Source: Prunella strophiata
Taxonomy: Eukaryota > Chordata > Aves > Passeriformes > Prunellidae
Length of the DNA stretch: 64,000 nucleotides
Assembly: GCA_036583965.1 (NCBI GenBank)
Contig: JAZBQD010000001.1
Span: forward strand, 23,607,569-23,671,568
Direction of reading: 5' to 3'
The translations under genes and the position numbers were made by a program. Within the stretch, counting starts at the first letter, position 1. The number at the start of each line of letters is the position of its first letter. Positions 53,279-64,000 of the stretch are shown piece after piece. The notes under the pieces were generated by a model that was given only the letters and a program-made list of their open reading frames with translations, was not told the origin of the DNA and did no database searches.

Positions 53279-56174
53279 GTGATGCTGTGAATTATTTAAT
53301 ATGCAGTGACTGATCTCACCATCAAAAAGTAACTATTGAGGGAAATGGCACACCCAAGAATCCAAATATCTCTTTTCACCTCTGCTCTCGGTGTGAAGCC
53401 TCGCTTCCCAGACTGTTTTAAAATTAATTTCTGAGTAACATGTATAGGTCATGTAGCTAAATTACAGAACAATATTCTCAGAAATTTGCTGTTTCCACAC
53501 CAGTTCCTGTTGTTTCTCTGATTTGGTCTCACTTCTCAAAGGCAATATATCTGCAGGTCTGAAAAAAAAGCTAACTTGTGGATGGGTATGTGCTTCAATC
53601 AGAAAATGCTGCATCTCTGGAAGGTGTGTCTTTGTAGAGGTGTTATTTACTCCTTAATATCCCAGTCAAAGCTTATTTGCTTCTGGGTTTCTGTGTCACT
53701 TGAGGCATTATGAGACAAGTAGTAGTAAATTTAGCTGTCTGGGTAAAGAAGCTACTGCTCTCTCAGAGATTAGTGCCTTCACAGTCAGTGGAATAAAATA
53801 GCTACTGCCTCTACAGTGCAATCTGGCACTTGAATGCATCTGACAATTCAGAATGGTAATACAAAGCTCTGGACTGTCAAAGCCAGCAGAGGGGTGTGCA
53901 TGCAACAGTAACCTTCAGCAGAATTAAATTTATCAGAGGGAATTTTAAATTTTATAATTGCTTGAACTAGTTCTTCTCAGACTTACGACTGCTTGTGACT
54001 AGAGATTAGAAATGTGGGGGACTGCCTTGTGTGGGTGGTTCAGGTGTGAGAGGAAGGGCAGTGTTGCTGTTTGTTGCTTTTGATCTTTGTATTTATGTTC
54101 TCTAGCACTCTTTATCATACTGTTGAAATCCATGTTTCTAACTTTTTCATGGGATTTGCTGTGCTTTGCATAAAGGAGAATGATTGTTTTTCACAACACC
54201 TATGCAGAATCAGGAACAATTTGTTACAGTTAGGTGGGAAAGGAAGAAAGAATTGATGCAGTTCTGAAATGTCCATTAATTCAGGGAGCTTAAGCATCAA
54301 GGCATCCAACATAAGAAATCAAATCTGAGATATAAAATCAGTGCTGCTACATCAGAAAATTCTCTCGTCAGCTGGAATTACCTGTCCCTAGCACCCTCAA
54401 AATGAGGATTTGCAGTAACAAAAACACAGTATGGTAACAGTACCTGAGCTTCAGCTGCTTTTTGTTTTCAGCTGCTTTGTCAGTGGTGAAATTTGCTTCT
54501 GCATGGGCTCCTAGATGTGCTCAGCATGGGCAGGTGTCCCAGTGATTGTGCTGAGCAACAGGTACAGTTTACACTTGAGATGGATGTATGTGCTGTGGGG
54601 CCTTATGGCTGTCCACGTTTCAGTTTTTGATTTATGGCTGTTCCATAACACTTGAACTTCCTAAATTTGTCACTTCTGTTTCAGAGACATCTTTTTGATT
54701 GTCATGTGAGCTTATGACAATAGTGTAGATTATTGGTCACTAAATACAGAAGAATGTTTCGTAAAATACTTTACAGTCTTCTAAGGAAAATACCTGTGGG
54801 TCAGGCTTTCCTTGAGGCAATCCAGCTGTCTCCATTGAATTTCTCCAGGGGTGAATTTTGTTCTTTTTAATTCTCTAATGTGTTTGCAACAGTGCTCCCC
54901 ACAGGCAACACTATAATTAAGGAACTTTTAACTTACTATAAGAGTACAATTGTCTTTTAGCTGTAGGTATGAATTTCATCTAGAAGCCTAATGTAAAATC
55001 TGAATGGTGGAGGGATGTTTATATTCTGTAACAGATGCAGTTTGATGACATTTTAGTGGCAATTTCTTCTGTAAATAATTCATACCTTTTCCTGCAAAAA
55101 TATTTTTGGGACAAGGCATGGGAAGAATTTAATTCTCTTGAGGATTTTATAATGCTACAAAATGCACCCTCCTTTAGCAATTTTGTCAATATATATGGGA
55201 GTAAATAAGATTAATACCTTTGTAGTTCTTCTCTTCTACCTTTACCCAGAAAAGAACTCTTGCCTGACTCAGAAAAGACTGCAAAAAAGTTTAAAAATAG
55301 AATGCTACATGTCTTGCTAGCTTGTTGAAAGAGAAAAAAAAACATGCTAGTAGAATTCATGATACTTTGGCAATATGACTTTCAAGCAATGAGTGGATGA
55401 GAAATTTCAAGGCACTAGAATGTTTTTGATTTTGTTAAAGCTCCCTGAATGCTTGATTAGCTTCAAAACCACTGCTATTTCTGATTCTAGTCTGTTTTTA
55501 ATTTTACAAAGGCATATTCTGTTCCTGATATATTTAAATGCTGCACTTACAAGTGTAATTGGAAGATGATGTCTTTTACTCAGTACTTTGCAAATTACAC
55601 AGTATACACACACTCCTTTAAGCCCTCTGATTTGTGCCTAATCTGTAGTTCAAACCTGTAACAGTGATACTTTACAGGCAGGTCCTGGAAGTAGTCCTAC
55701 ACCCTCTGTGAAAACTGCAAATATATGCAAGAAGTATGTGATTTCATGGTTGATAGCTTTTGAATGGTAGCATTTAAAAGAACAGAATCCTTCTTGGAAA
55801 CTATTCCTAATAAACATAATTAGGGAAGTCTCATCAAGCAGCCTGTGGTGAAACATGCAAACTGTCTTTATTGCCTGCTGCTTAGACTTGGAATCACTCG
55901 TGTGTGTTTTCTCGTATGGATCACTTGTGTGCATTCTTCTGCAATTTCTGCAATTACCATTATCCTTCAGCTACACTGTTTTGCTAGAATTTATAGGAAG
56001 TGTTTCAGGGAGTGAAAGATATCCATCAGAACCAACCCTGCTAATATTCTTTTTCCATATGGTTTATGACCTTATCCCATTGGGGAAACAAAAAAAAAAG
56101 GGGGAACTAGATTTGTTTAGACATATTGAAGTAAACCACTAAAATACATGAGTGGCATTTGGACAGTAGAAACC

Positions 56175-56215
56175 TTGTGTTGATATCATCCAGTCTAACC
56201 CACTGAATTTGTTGT
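56175..56215 (-). mobile_element. Possible CR1 3'-end remnant
   Basis: ATATCATCCAGTCTAACCCA resembles the reverse complement of a CR1 terminus. The match is short and its flanks do not extend it. Confidence 0.25.
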
Positions 56216-57724
56216 GTTGCAAAAATGCAGGCTTTGCATGGCAGTCTTTGCTAGTGTGACTAAATCATGCCAGTAAACTGGTGTAAGGTGGTGCTAAGAG
56301 GCACAAGGTCTTACCTTACTGGAAAGCTTTCTCTTTCAAAAAATGAGTGGTTCAAGGTATAAAATATGGAGAATGTATCAAAGTTTGAATTTGGTCTTGA
56401 ATTCATAAAATCCCACAGTGTTGCTACTGTGCAGAATCACACTGTTCAAAATAAATGAGGAATTGTACTGTAATCTTGGGGGGGATTGTAAGCCAAATAA
56501 GCACACTCTTTGAACAACCTAGTGAAAAAATAGTGAAGTTACAGGTGCTTCATTCATTTCTGTTTTGTTTCAGCTACTTTAAGTTATCATCTTTCTAAGA
56601 CAGGCATATAGCAACTAATTCTGTGGACTTTTTCTTCTTGAATTACTTGAAGCCCAGAGGAGTTAATGGAAGCTTTTCCTCAACTCTTTCAGAAGAATTT
56701 ATATCAGGCTCTTAAAACCATAACACCATGGGTGTTACTTTCATGTGTAGCTCACTATGGGACAGAGGTGCAGAAGAGTAAGTTGCAGCTAATAAAGCTG
56801 TTTCTCTAAGATCAGTGATGATGAGATTAAGCTGCCTTTGATTCTTCTACTTAATCCTGCTCTGTTGGTTTGACAGCCTATAAAGATCAGAGTATGGCTG
56901 GTGGCTGCTGTTCTTGTATATAAGCAGTGATTCAGAAACCAGTAACACTAGGCTTTGGCAACTGTGAAAAAGGCAACAAAACCCACTTTGTTTCTTTTCC
57001 CTTCACCTACCCAATGTTTTCCAGTTCCTGTAACTAGAAAACTTGTCCTCATCATCTCTTTATACCACCAATAGAAGCAACTCCCAGCAGGGGTGGGACA
57101 TTGTTGCAGAGATCTCTATTTGTGTATTGCTCCTGTTGAATTTCTGAAATCTTTGACCAATATTTTAGCTTCTAAAATTTGCTCTATATTTTGTATCCTC
57201 CTGCGTATAAATCGACTAGGCTTTTAATAGGTGATTTATGCAATCCTCAAAAGGCAGAGAGAACATTTATAATGCTTGGAAGAAAAAGGGCTGATCCATT
57301 TATGTATGGTTTTTAAAGCTCAATAGCTTAGATCAAGAGTGAGAAGCAAAGACTGTGTATGTCATTGAAAACCTTCTGTAGTTGTAGAATAAAGACTGTT
57401 TCAAGTTTCTTGGAAACTCAGTTCTCAGAGACAAGTGAATTTTGACTGATGTACATAGAGGAGAGATGGAGACTGACAGCTAGCCACAAGGTCAGACAGA
57501 CAGACAGAAAATCTTCCCCAGCTGACTGTTTGCTATGTCTCTTATTTCATTCCACAAAGGAGTTCTTTCCATTCCATTAACATCTGATTAGATGGCAGAA
57601 ACATTTTAAGAAGCTCTGAACAGTTATGCAGATGCCAGCACTATTACTTCCAGATTCTTTCCCTTGCCAAACAGCAAAATGACACAGTCAAGAAGAAATC
57701 CTCCTATTAGTCAGTTTTTTCTAT

Positions 57725-57770
57725 TTAGGTTTTTGGATTTTTTTTTGTTTGTTTTGGTTTTTGTTTTTGA
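57725..57770. repeat. T-rich low-complexity patch
   Basis: A run of T broken by G (TTTGTTTGTTTTGG-type), the same style as the larger block at 39.3 kb. Confidence 0.8.
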
Positions 57771-58284
57771 AGTGTTTTTATAAGTTGATTAAATCTTTTG
57801 TATCCATGTTGTAGTCCTGAGGAGTGAGAAGTGTGGAATATAGCAAATACAAGCTGTTGCAAAATTGCTCCCATTAGAAGAGATTACACATGTGATACAA
57901 AACTCTGCCACAGAACCAATTCTTAAAACAGCCTCATCCTCTCTGGGTAGGGAGTGCAGTGAGCCATAACTCTGCCACTTCTTCCCTTGGGAGACTCTTA
58001 CATAACTGCTCAGCTGTTTCTCTTGCTGTTCATCTTATTAAGCCAAAATTTTGTTTTGTTTAATTGTATCCTGGTACACCTAACTTCACAGACTGGGGAC
58101 TGCTCAAGAGGATCCACTCCCTTTTAAGGCCAGACCCCACAGTCTGTAGGAAGAGAAGGGCAGCAGCAAAGGCAGTTTGTCAGAGTTTAAGGGGCCATCA
58201 GAGAGGCTGTGACAGCGCAAGTGAACAGGCTGGGACATACCTGGCTTGGCTGAGTGCCCTTCCAGCAGTGGGGACAGCCATGTC

Positions 58285-58822
58285 AAGCTGAGAGCAGCAA
58301 GGAGGGCGAGGGCAGGGCTTATTTCCCTCTGCTCAGCACTTATGAGGTGGTTGCTGAGAAACTCTGCTCAGGCTTCACTGTTCCAAAGAGAGATTGACCA
58401 ACTGAAGACAGTGCAACCAAGGGCTGCTAATACTGTGGGGAAACTGAAATGTGAGATATACACAGACACACTGAGCGAGCTGCTTATCTAGCCTGGAGAA
58501 GAGAAGGTTGAGAGGTCATCTAATTATTACCTCAGGTAGTCACAAGGGGTTTTGGGGAAACCAGGTCTTCTCACAGTTGCACAGCAAAAGGACAAAAGGC
58601 AGCAGTCACAAGTAGCAGCAAGGCGGGTGTAAAGAAAAAAATTTCTCACTGTTGTTAAAAAAGTCATTTTCGTAGTGAGTGGCTAAGCAATGGAACACAT
58701 GGATTAGAGATTATGGACTGACTGTCCTTAACCATATCAAGCTTTGAAGTTAGCTGTGCATTGAGGAGGAGGTTGGACTAGATGATCTCTGGAGGACTCT
58801 TCCCACTTAAACTGATATTCTG
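58285..58822 (+). mobile_element. CR1 LINE 3' fragment
   Basis: The CR1 3' region is recognisable in order: CCCTCTGCTCAGCAC, the GCAACCAAGGGCTGC segment, CTAGCCTGGAGAAGAGAAGG, a TCTCACAGTTGCACAGC-type stretch, AAAAAAATTTCTCACTG, GTGGCTAAGCAATGGAACA, and the diagnostic end GGTTGGACTAGATGATCTCT (58,771-58,790) followed by CCCACTTAAACTGATATTCTG. Only one copy of the short terminal repeat is present. It may extend upstream to about 58,100, where the sequence is also unusually GC-rich. The copy is 5'-truncated and lacks any reverse-transcriptase domain. Confidence 0.85.
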
Positions 58823-60059
58823 TTTTGGAGTGAGGTGGAGAAAGTCAGGATCTTGTAGTTAACAAGATTAAATATGGAAGCAGGGAAATGCAAAAGCCAA
58901 TATCCTACATATAATTAGACAGAAAACTAATACACTGTGGAAATATAACACTGAAAAAAAATGTAGATATTTAATTTTTATTCCAAATTATAAGCATTGG
59001 CATTTTCCTTGTGTAGATAGTTTCTTTCCTGTTTACTCAGCTGTTCGAAATACATGCCTATATTAAACCTTTTATATCCCTTTTCTAGTGGAAGAGAATG
59101 GGGAAATATAATTCCTAAGGCAAACCACTGGTGCTATGTATCATTCACAGAATGCTCTAATAAAATCTGGGGTACTGTGGGCTTCTTAAACTGAAAAAAA
59201 CCTCACAAATAAATGTATAGTGGTCTATGTTGGTGTCTAATGAAAACAGTGAAGGTATCATTGTGTTACACGTCTCCATCTCTGAGAATCAGGACAAATG
59301 TGGGACTGTAGGAAAAGGGATGGGACTGGCCTAAACAATTTGCATAGCTGGCTGAGAGTAGATGTTGATGTCACTAAGTAGAGACACCTTACGTCAAATG
59401 CTAACCAAAGAGAAGAATGGACTGGGTACAATGTACAATGGTTCTGAAAAGAAAGCTAATTAGGAATGCATGAAGCATTTGGCAAGGGTACATTGCAGCC
59501 CTGAATGCAAACCTTTTAATACAAAAGTTGTCATGACAGAAAATGAGTTGAATTTTATTTCAATGTTTATAGAATATATTCTTACATACTTTTATTCAAG
59601 GTATTTGTTCTCTTTATGAACTTTTTATGGATAAAATCTAATGAAATATATCCTAAACCATTACAGAAGTAGTTAGAAATTATTTTGATCTACCCACAGT
59701 CATTGAAGTCTCTAAGCCTAATTGTGGGGGGAAAGTAGACTACAATGACAGGAGCTGGGTAATTCTGATATTTTAATTCACATGCTGCCAGTTGGCTGAG
59801 ACTACAGATACCACATGCAGTGGGTGGATGGTGAAGTCCATAACTGAAGTACCACATTTCCTTATTTTGGTTGTACAACATTCACTCATGTTCTCTTTGT
59901 ATTGTTGAAAGCAAATTTCATGGACTGAAGAGAGCACCTTCTGTCCCTGTGAGATTGCCATATGCAATGTGGAACCCATGCAGGACAATTTAACTTGCTT
60001 TGTTTTACTTCATTCCTAGTGCATTTAAATTATTTCCACTAACATTTTTTTTAATCCAG

Positions 60060-60106
60060 GACGTGCTCTTAAAGTCTTCTAATATGAAAGGCTCCTGCAT
60101 TCAAGG
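60060..60106 (+). CDS. Predicted third exon of the unidentified gene (coding)
   Basis: The 47-bp segment is bounded by CATTTTTTTTAATCCAG on the left and AGG|GTAAGG on the right. Joined to the phase-0 end of exon 2, it stays open and encodes DVLLKSSNMKGSCIQ plus two bases of the next codon. Agreement of both splice signals with the reading frame is the evidence. The weakness is its small size and lack of any recognised domain. A cassette micro-exon, or a chance match, remains possible. Confidence 0.4.
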
Positions 60107-61972
60107 GTAAGGGAGAGAGAGAAACTCTTTCAGTGAACAAGCTCAGTTCTGTAACTCTTCCTGCTGAGTGTTGTTAGTGTAGCTTGTCATAGGAAACTGC
60201 ATTTGTACTTGGGTGTTGCAACCTAAAGCAGAAGGGAAATAATCTCAGTTTTCTTCAATTAAAAGCATTGAGTGGGTCCTCAGAGGAAGCAAAGAGCCAC
60301 ATCACCAGATTTTTTAAATTTTTTTTTAAGCAGACTGTACCTAGACATCTAATACAGGGAAGAGCCTCTTGCTTCTACATAGCCCTTGGGTCAGGGATGT
60401 AGACTTTCTCAGAATGCAGATAAACAGAGATGTAAAATCTAAACCCCAGAGTTACCATGCTGAGACTATCAATTCTCTGCAGATGCAGCAGACTTAGGTT
60501 ACAATGGGATGGTGAGAAGCATGGGCTCCCCTTCCAGAAGGGTTTGTCAAAGAAGCTAAACCAAGTGCTTGTAGTCCCTTCTTCCTGCACTTCCTGTTAT
60601 CCTTGACTGGTATTTTTTCAACCTGTGTCCTCCTGAGCCTTTCTCTGGTGTCTCAGAAGTGCAGAGGATGATAGGGCCTGAGGGCACTGAGCTTCAGTGT
60701 TTCTGAGCTGGTAGAAAGTTCCTTAAGGAGTTCTGCTAACACTGCATGTCGGAGCAGCCTCTGGAGTTAAACTGACTCTCAAGATCCAGGAGTAGAAAGG
60801 TTATTTGTAAACTCAGTTACAGTCTATGCACACCTGATGCTCTCTCCTGATGTGTTTTAATCATCTGAGAAATATAGTCTCAAAACCAAAAGGTTAGTTC
60901 AGCCCCTGAGTAAAAAATCAGTACATTGGAGCATATGGGGACATGGATTTACATTTGTGCTTTCAAATGCATTTTATAATTTAGCAAAACTAAGATAAGT
61001 CTAAGTAGAATTCTCCATGGGAGTGAATGCATTTTTAAATTATTATTTTAGTCTTTTTTTATCCAGTTGTTCTCTCAGTTGTGAGATAGTGCTTAAAGTA
61101 CATAACTGAGCTGCAGTGGCAGAGCTCACTTGGCAGCCCATAAACATGTTTTGGAAAGCTGTATTGACTTGGCAAAAGCAGACTGTAGTTAAATGCTACC
61201 ATGGTCCAATGCCATGTCCTTTAGGATTGCTTGCAAAGACAGAGCTTATTCCCTTCTCCCTTTCCCTCTAGCTGTTATTCCTCCCTGAAAACAAACAAAT
61301 GAAAATGAAAAATCCAAGCTGGCTACCTGGAGTACCTAAACATCCAAATGAGTAAAACTTTACCATTCGTGTTTTTTAATGCTTATGTAAAGTCAGTGGG
61401 AATACTTGTGGTTTATTACTGTGCTTTCTTGTACCAAAGCCTAGAAACTGTCAGTTGCTCTACACCCTATTAGAGATGCATTCCAACCACTTCTCAATGT
61501 GTCACTCAAGTTTATGGTCAAAACTAAACTGTTTGTTTTAAAAAATTGGTAAAATGTAAATACGCTTCCATACAGGATTATGTATCAGAGAACAGAGAAT
61601 TTCTGGTTGTCCTGGGGTTTTATTTTATACTTTGCTGGAAAAGCTGCAATCTGAATTATGTAAGAAGTTTTACATTTGTGGTGGGAAAGCACTGAATGGT
61701 AAAAATTGCTGTAGATGGTCATTAAAATGGAAATTATATAGTAGCATATACCTATTTCCACAGCAGCAGAAACCTTTATCATCCTTTCATGAAACAGGAA
61801 AAAAGAGAGAAACTTGAGACCTTTCCTTTATCCCCATCAAAAGCAACGCCCTCTTTCTCTTTTTCCCATTTTAACCACCTGACTAATCTTTGTCATTGCT
61901 GTATTCTGCTAAATTTACTATTGTGCGCTAAAAATAACACTTTCTTCATATTCTTCTTGTCTTCTTCCTTTC

Positions 61973-61989
61973 TTTTTTTTTTTTTTTTT
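61973..61989 (+). repeat. Poly-T run
   Basis: Seventeen T residues follow a C/T-rich lead-in. It may serve as the polypyrimidine tract of the weak exon candidate downstream. Confidence 0.8.
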
Positions 61990-62005
61990 CTTTTCTGTAT
62001 AAAAG

Positions 62006-62040
62006 CTCTGTAAAGAGCTGGGAATCAGATCAAAAGGTTT
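62006..62040 (+). other. Weak candidate fourth exon
   Basis: A long T tract ending in ATAAAAG is followed by 35 bases and then GTAAGT at 62,041. In the phase left by the 60,060-60,106 exon it stays open (G-SVKSWESDQKV). The acceptor is poor because an A precedes AG, so this is a low-confidence suggestion. Confidence 0.2.
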
Positions 62041-63556
62041 GTAAGTTTTTTATTGGCTTAGTTTGGGATTTTTTTTGAATTGCAGTCCAACACTTTTTGA
62101 GTCAGTATCATGGCAAGTTGCTTTGTATCAGTTTTCTCTGACATGATGCTAACTTACCTGTTCTCACATAAACATTCACTGTTTGCAGCAGTGATAGTCT
62201 AGGTATTTCTAATAGAGACGTGGGCTCTATCTCTGATTTGTCTTCAGAAAGTGATCATTTAGACTCTAGAAAAAATGTATCAATAAGGAATTTAAATTGA
62301 CATACTGAAACAGTTTAGTAAAAGGACTAACTTTTGTATAACACTGCTTTGCCCAGCCTCCTGAGTTGAGTGGGATGAACGTGAGGTGTTTTTGTTTTCC
62401 TAAAAACTGTGTATCTGAGAAACAAGTGAATACATGGGGTTGTTGTTCTTGCACAGAATTAAAAATTTAGCTCTCATTTGTGGAGAAGAAAAATTCTCAT
62501 AGAACTTGAAACTTAAAAAACAGAAGGTAATTATACTACACGTTTTAAATCTGTTTACTTTTATTGTTACTTTTTGTTGCCTGCATTATCAACTTAATAT
62601 TTCTTTGCTTGTGAGTAGATGTCTGAGTGAGAGTTGTTCTACTTTCTGATGCACTTGTCTTGTCCATCCAAACTGTGCAAAGCTAGGAAAATAACACTTA
62701 ATATTTGCCATGATTCACGTTGTTCTCCTGCCCCTAATAGCTTCCTTTGATATGAAGTTGCAAACTGTAATTTGTCCTGACATAGATGTACTCAACTGAA
62801 AATTGTTGCAGTCTGACCTGGTTAATGTAAGTTTGGCTTCTGGGTATTTGAAAAATGTAAGTAATTGACTATAACCAAATGCATTTGGATACTGTTAACC
62901 TGTTACTGGTACAGATAACTATTCTTGTAAGTGGGATTTTAAACAACTTTATAATGTTTTCCAACAAATTACTGTCTTGATGCTACGAGACTGTGCAATG
63001 TGTGAGTCCAGGTTGCTGTAAGAGAATATTTTTTGAATAGTGACTACTTTTTAAATAGTCACAGCTATGACAAAAACTGTTCTTAGCTGTGCAATTGTGC
63101 CCATGCCTCTTACTGGTTAGTGACAGTTTTGTTGATGTCAAGTGGTAAACAGAGAGCCAGAGACTGCTGTTTTAGCAGGGAGCCAGGTGTGGATTGTAAC
63201 AGACAGGGCCTTGAGCTGCTTTCACTGGTTTGAAAACGTCAAGTCCTGATTGGCACTGTAAGAGAAAGGGAGGTTGTGATTTAATTGTGATGTGTATATT
63301 TTACATGAAGGCTTCAAAAATTAGTGAGAATAGAGAGAAGTGGTTTCAAAACCTATCAGCAGCACCTGCAGTAAGAAATCGTATGCCCAACTTAGGGCAT
63401 CATCCAGGGAAGCTTTCAGGACCTTTGCACTGGGAATGTATTAACAGTATTTACAGTGTATACGTATAAAGACTGCCTGTGGGAGGTGTTGCTTTGTTTT
63501 CAAGTTGTTTCGTGTCCGAGCTTTTACCGTGAAAGGCCATGGCAGAAAGCCTCCGC

Positions 63557-63845
63557 TGTGGGCCGTGGGGCAGGGATGGGATGCACCCCGGCCATCCCCA
63601 CTGTGGGGCAGGGATGGGATGCGCCCGGCCATCCCCGCTAGTAGGGAGGGAGGCCCCCCATCCGGGCTGCACCCCGGCCATCCCGCTAGTGGGACCCACT
63701 GGGGCAGGATGGGATGGGATGGGATGCCCCCGCCATCCCACTGTGGGCCAGGATGGATGCCCCGCCATTGTGGGCCGTGGGGCAGGGATGGGATGCGCCC
63801 CGGCCATCCCCGCTGTGGGGCAGGGATGGGATGCACCCCCGCCGT
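63557..63845. repeat. GC-rich minisatellite, about 38-bp units
   Basis: Roughly seven imperfect units share the core GTGGGGCAGGGATGGGATGC followed by a C-rich half CCCCGGCCATCCC. Unit length varies by internal deletion and by local GGGAT amplification (near 63,708-63,726). The first two units (from 63,557) and the last two (from 63,769) are nearly identical over about 70 bases, 212 bp apart. The middle units are more diverged, which points to a block duplication or homogenised ends. Open frames of 131 and 174 codons on the minus strand exist only because the repeat lacks stops. Confidence 0.85.
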
Positions 63846-63943
63846 GGGTCGCTCCGCCGGGGGCGGGCACGCGGGCGGCGGTCTCCATCCCCCCGCCCCT
63901 TACGCGCGGCCGCGGTTTCATGAATGGAAATCCAATCGCCGCG

Positions 63944-63953
63944 CTAAAAATAG
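63944..63953. promoter_or_regulatory. MEF2-type site CTAAAAATAG
   Basis: This is an exact match to the MEF2 consensus YTA(W)4TAR, on either strand. It could also act as an AT-rich TATA-like element for a nearby start site. Confidence 0.5.
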
Positions 63954-63967
63954 ACCGCGGGGCGGTG

Positions 63968-63976
63968 CACGTCACG
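63968..63976. promoter_or_regulatory. CRE-like site CACGTCACG
   Basis: It contains the ACGTCA core found in cAMP-response elements (CREB/ATF family). It lies 14 bases after the MEF2-type site. Confidence 0.45.
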
Positions 63977-64000
63977 GCTGCCGCCGGCCCCCGCCGCCCG

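Larger units (their letters stand above)
51087..60059 (+). other. Predicted intron 2
   Basis: This intron of about 9 kb runs from the GTAAGT donor to a TTTTTTTTAATCCAG acceptor. It contains a small minus-strand CR1 3' remnant, a solo LTR with a perfect target-site duplication, a T-rich patch at 57,725-57,770 and a plus-strand CR1 fragment. Strings resembling acceptors at about 54,473 and 56,573 were checked. The first is followed by an in-frame stop in the required phase, and the second has no near donor. Confidence 0.5.
60107..63556 (+). other. Predicted intronic sequence, mostly unremarkable
   Basis: AT-rich DNA follows the third-exon donor. It has a poly-T run (61,973-61,989), a weak exon candidate just after it (62,006-62,040), and nothing else I can assign. 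No RNA gene or transposon body was recognised. Confidence 0.45.
63840..64000. promoter_or_regulatory. CpG-rich promoter-like segment (truncated by the window end)
   Basis: CpG density is very high (GCGCGGCCGCGG and similar). A compact motif cluster follows: GGAAA at 63,926, CCAAT at 63,932-63,936, CTAAAAATAG at 63,944-63,953 and ACGTCA at 63,969-63,974. The AT-rich CTAAAAATAG island inside GC-rich DNA is unlikely to be incidental. It may be an internal promoter of the gene that starts at 46.6 kb or the promoter of another gene. The orientation cannot be fixed because no exon is visible before the end of the window. Confidence 0.6.

Noticed and set aside
54474..54561. Candidate exon between TTTTGTTTTCAG and GTACAG
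   Set aside because: In the phase required after exon 2 it meets TGA within six codons. A non-coding exon cannot be excluded but has no other support.
58064..58491. 75- and 81-codon plus-strand frames
   Set aside because: The downstream part is CR1 3' sequence, and the upstream part has no splice signals or domain.
63441..63975. Minus-strand open frames of 131 and 174 codons at the right edge
   Set aside because: They coincide with the minisatellite, and their apparent protein repeats (PHGPQ, GWPG types) simply translate the DNA unit in two frames.

Overview
The window looks like nuclear DNA from a bird, probably a songbird. Four things point there: several CR1 LINE 3' fragments, two solo LTRs that resemble avian endogenous-retrovirus families (one closely resembling an LTR I associate with passerines), very sparse repeats overall, and two sharp CpG islands in otherwise AT-rich sequence. 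Nothing suggests prokaryotic gene organisation. All family assignments are from memory of consensus features, not from a search.

Layout. Positions 1 to about 45,600 are an AT-rich stretch in which I cannot support any gene. It holds a few simple repeats, two long poly-A tracts, one solo LTR (23.5-24.5 kb), one degraded CR1 (40.15-40.48 kb) and a large T-rich block (39.3-39.4 kb). Just before the first CpG island, at 45.6-45.9 kb, lies a stretch with tRNA-like internal-promoter features on the minus strand, possibly an old SINE.

From 46.2 to 47.0 kb is a strong CpG island with a TCACGTGA E-box and a good splice donor at 46,731. It reads as the promoter and non-coding first exon of a plus-strand gene. 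A well-formed second exon (50,991-51,086) has a long polypyrimidine tract and acceptor, two minimal overlapping uORFs, an ATG in strong Kozak context with an upstream in-frame stop, and a GAG|GTAAGT donor. It encodes only nine residues (MDVNIFSCE). A compatible third exon (60,060-60,106) continues the frame (DVLLKSSNMKGSCIQ...). A weaker fourth exon is possible at 62,006-62,040. I do not recognise the protein. Its two large introns carry a solo LTR on the minus strand with a perfect 5-bp target-site duplication (GTGAT), CR1 fragments and simple repeats.

The right edge (63.55-64.0 kb) is a GC-rich minisatellite of roughly 38-bp units, directly followed by a second CpG-rich promoter-like segment. 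That segment contains CCAAT, MEF2-type CTAAAAATAG and CRE-half ACGTCA motifs within about 45 bp. It could be an internal alternative promoter of the same gene or the promoter of a neighbour, and the window ends before this can be decided.
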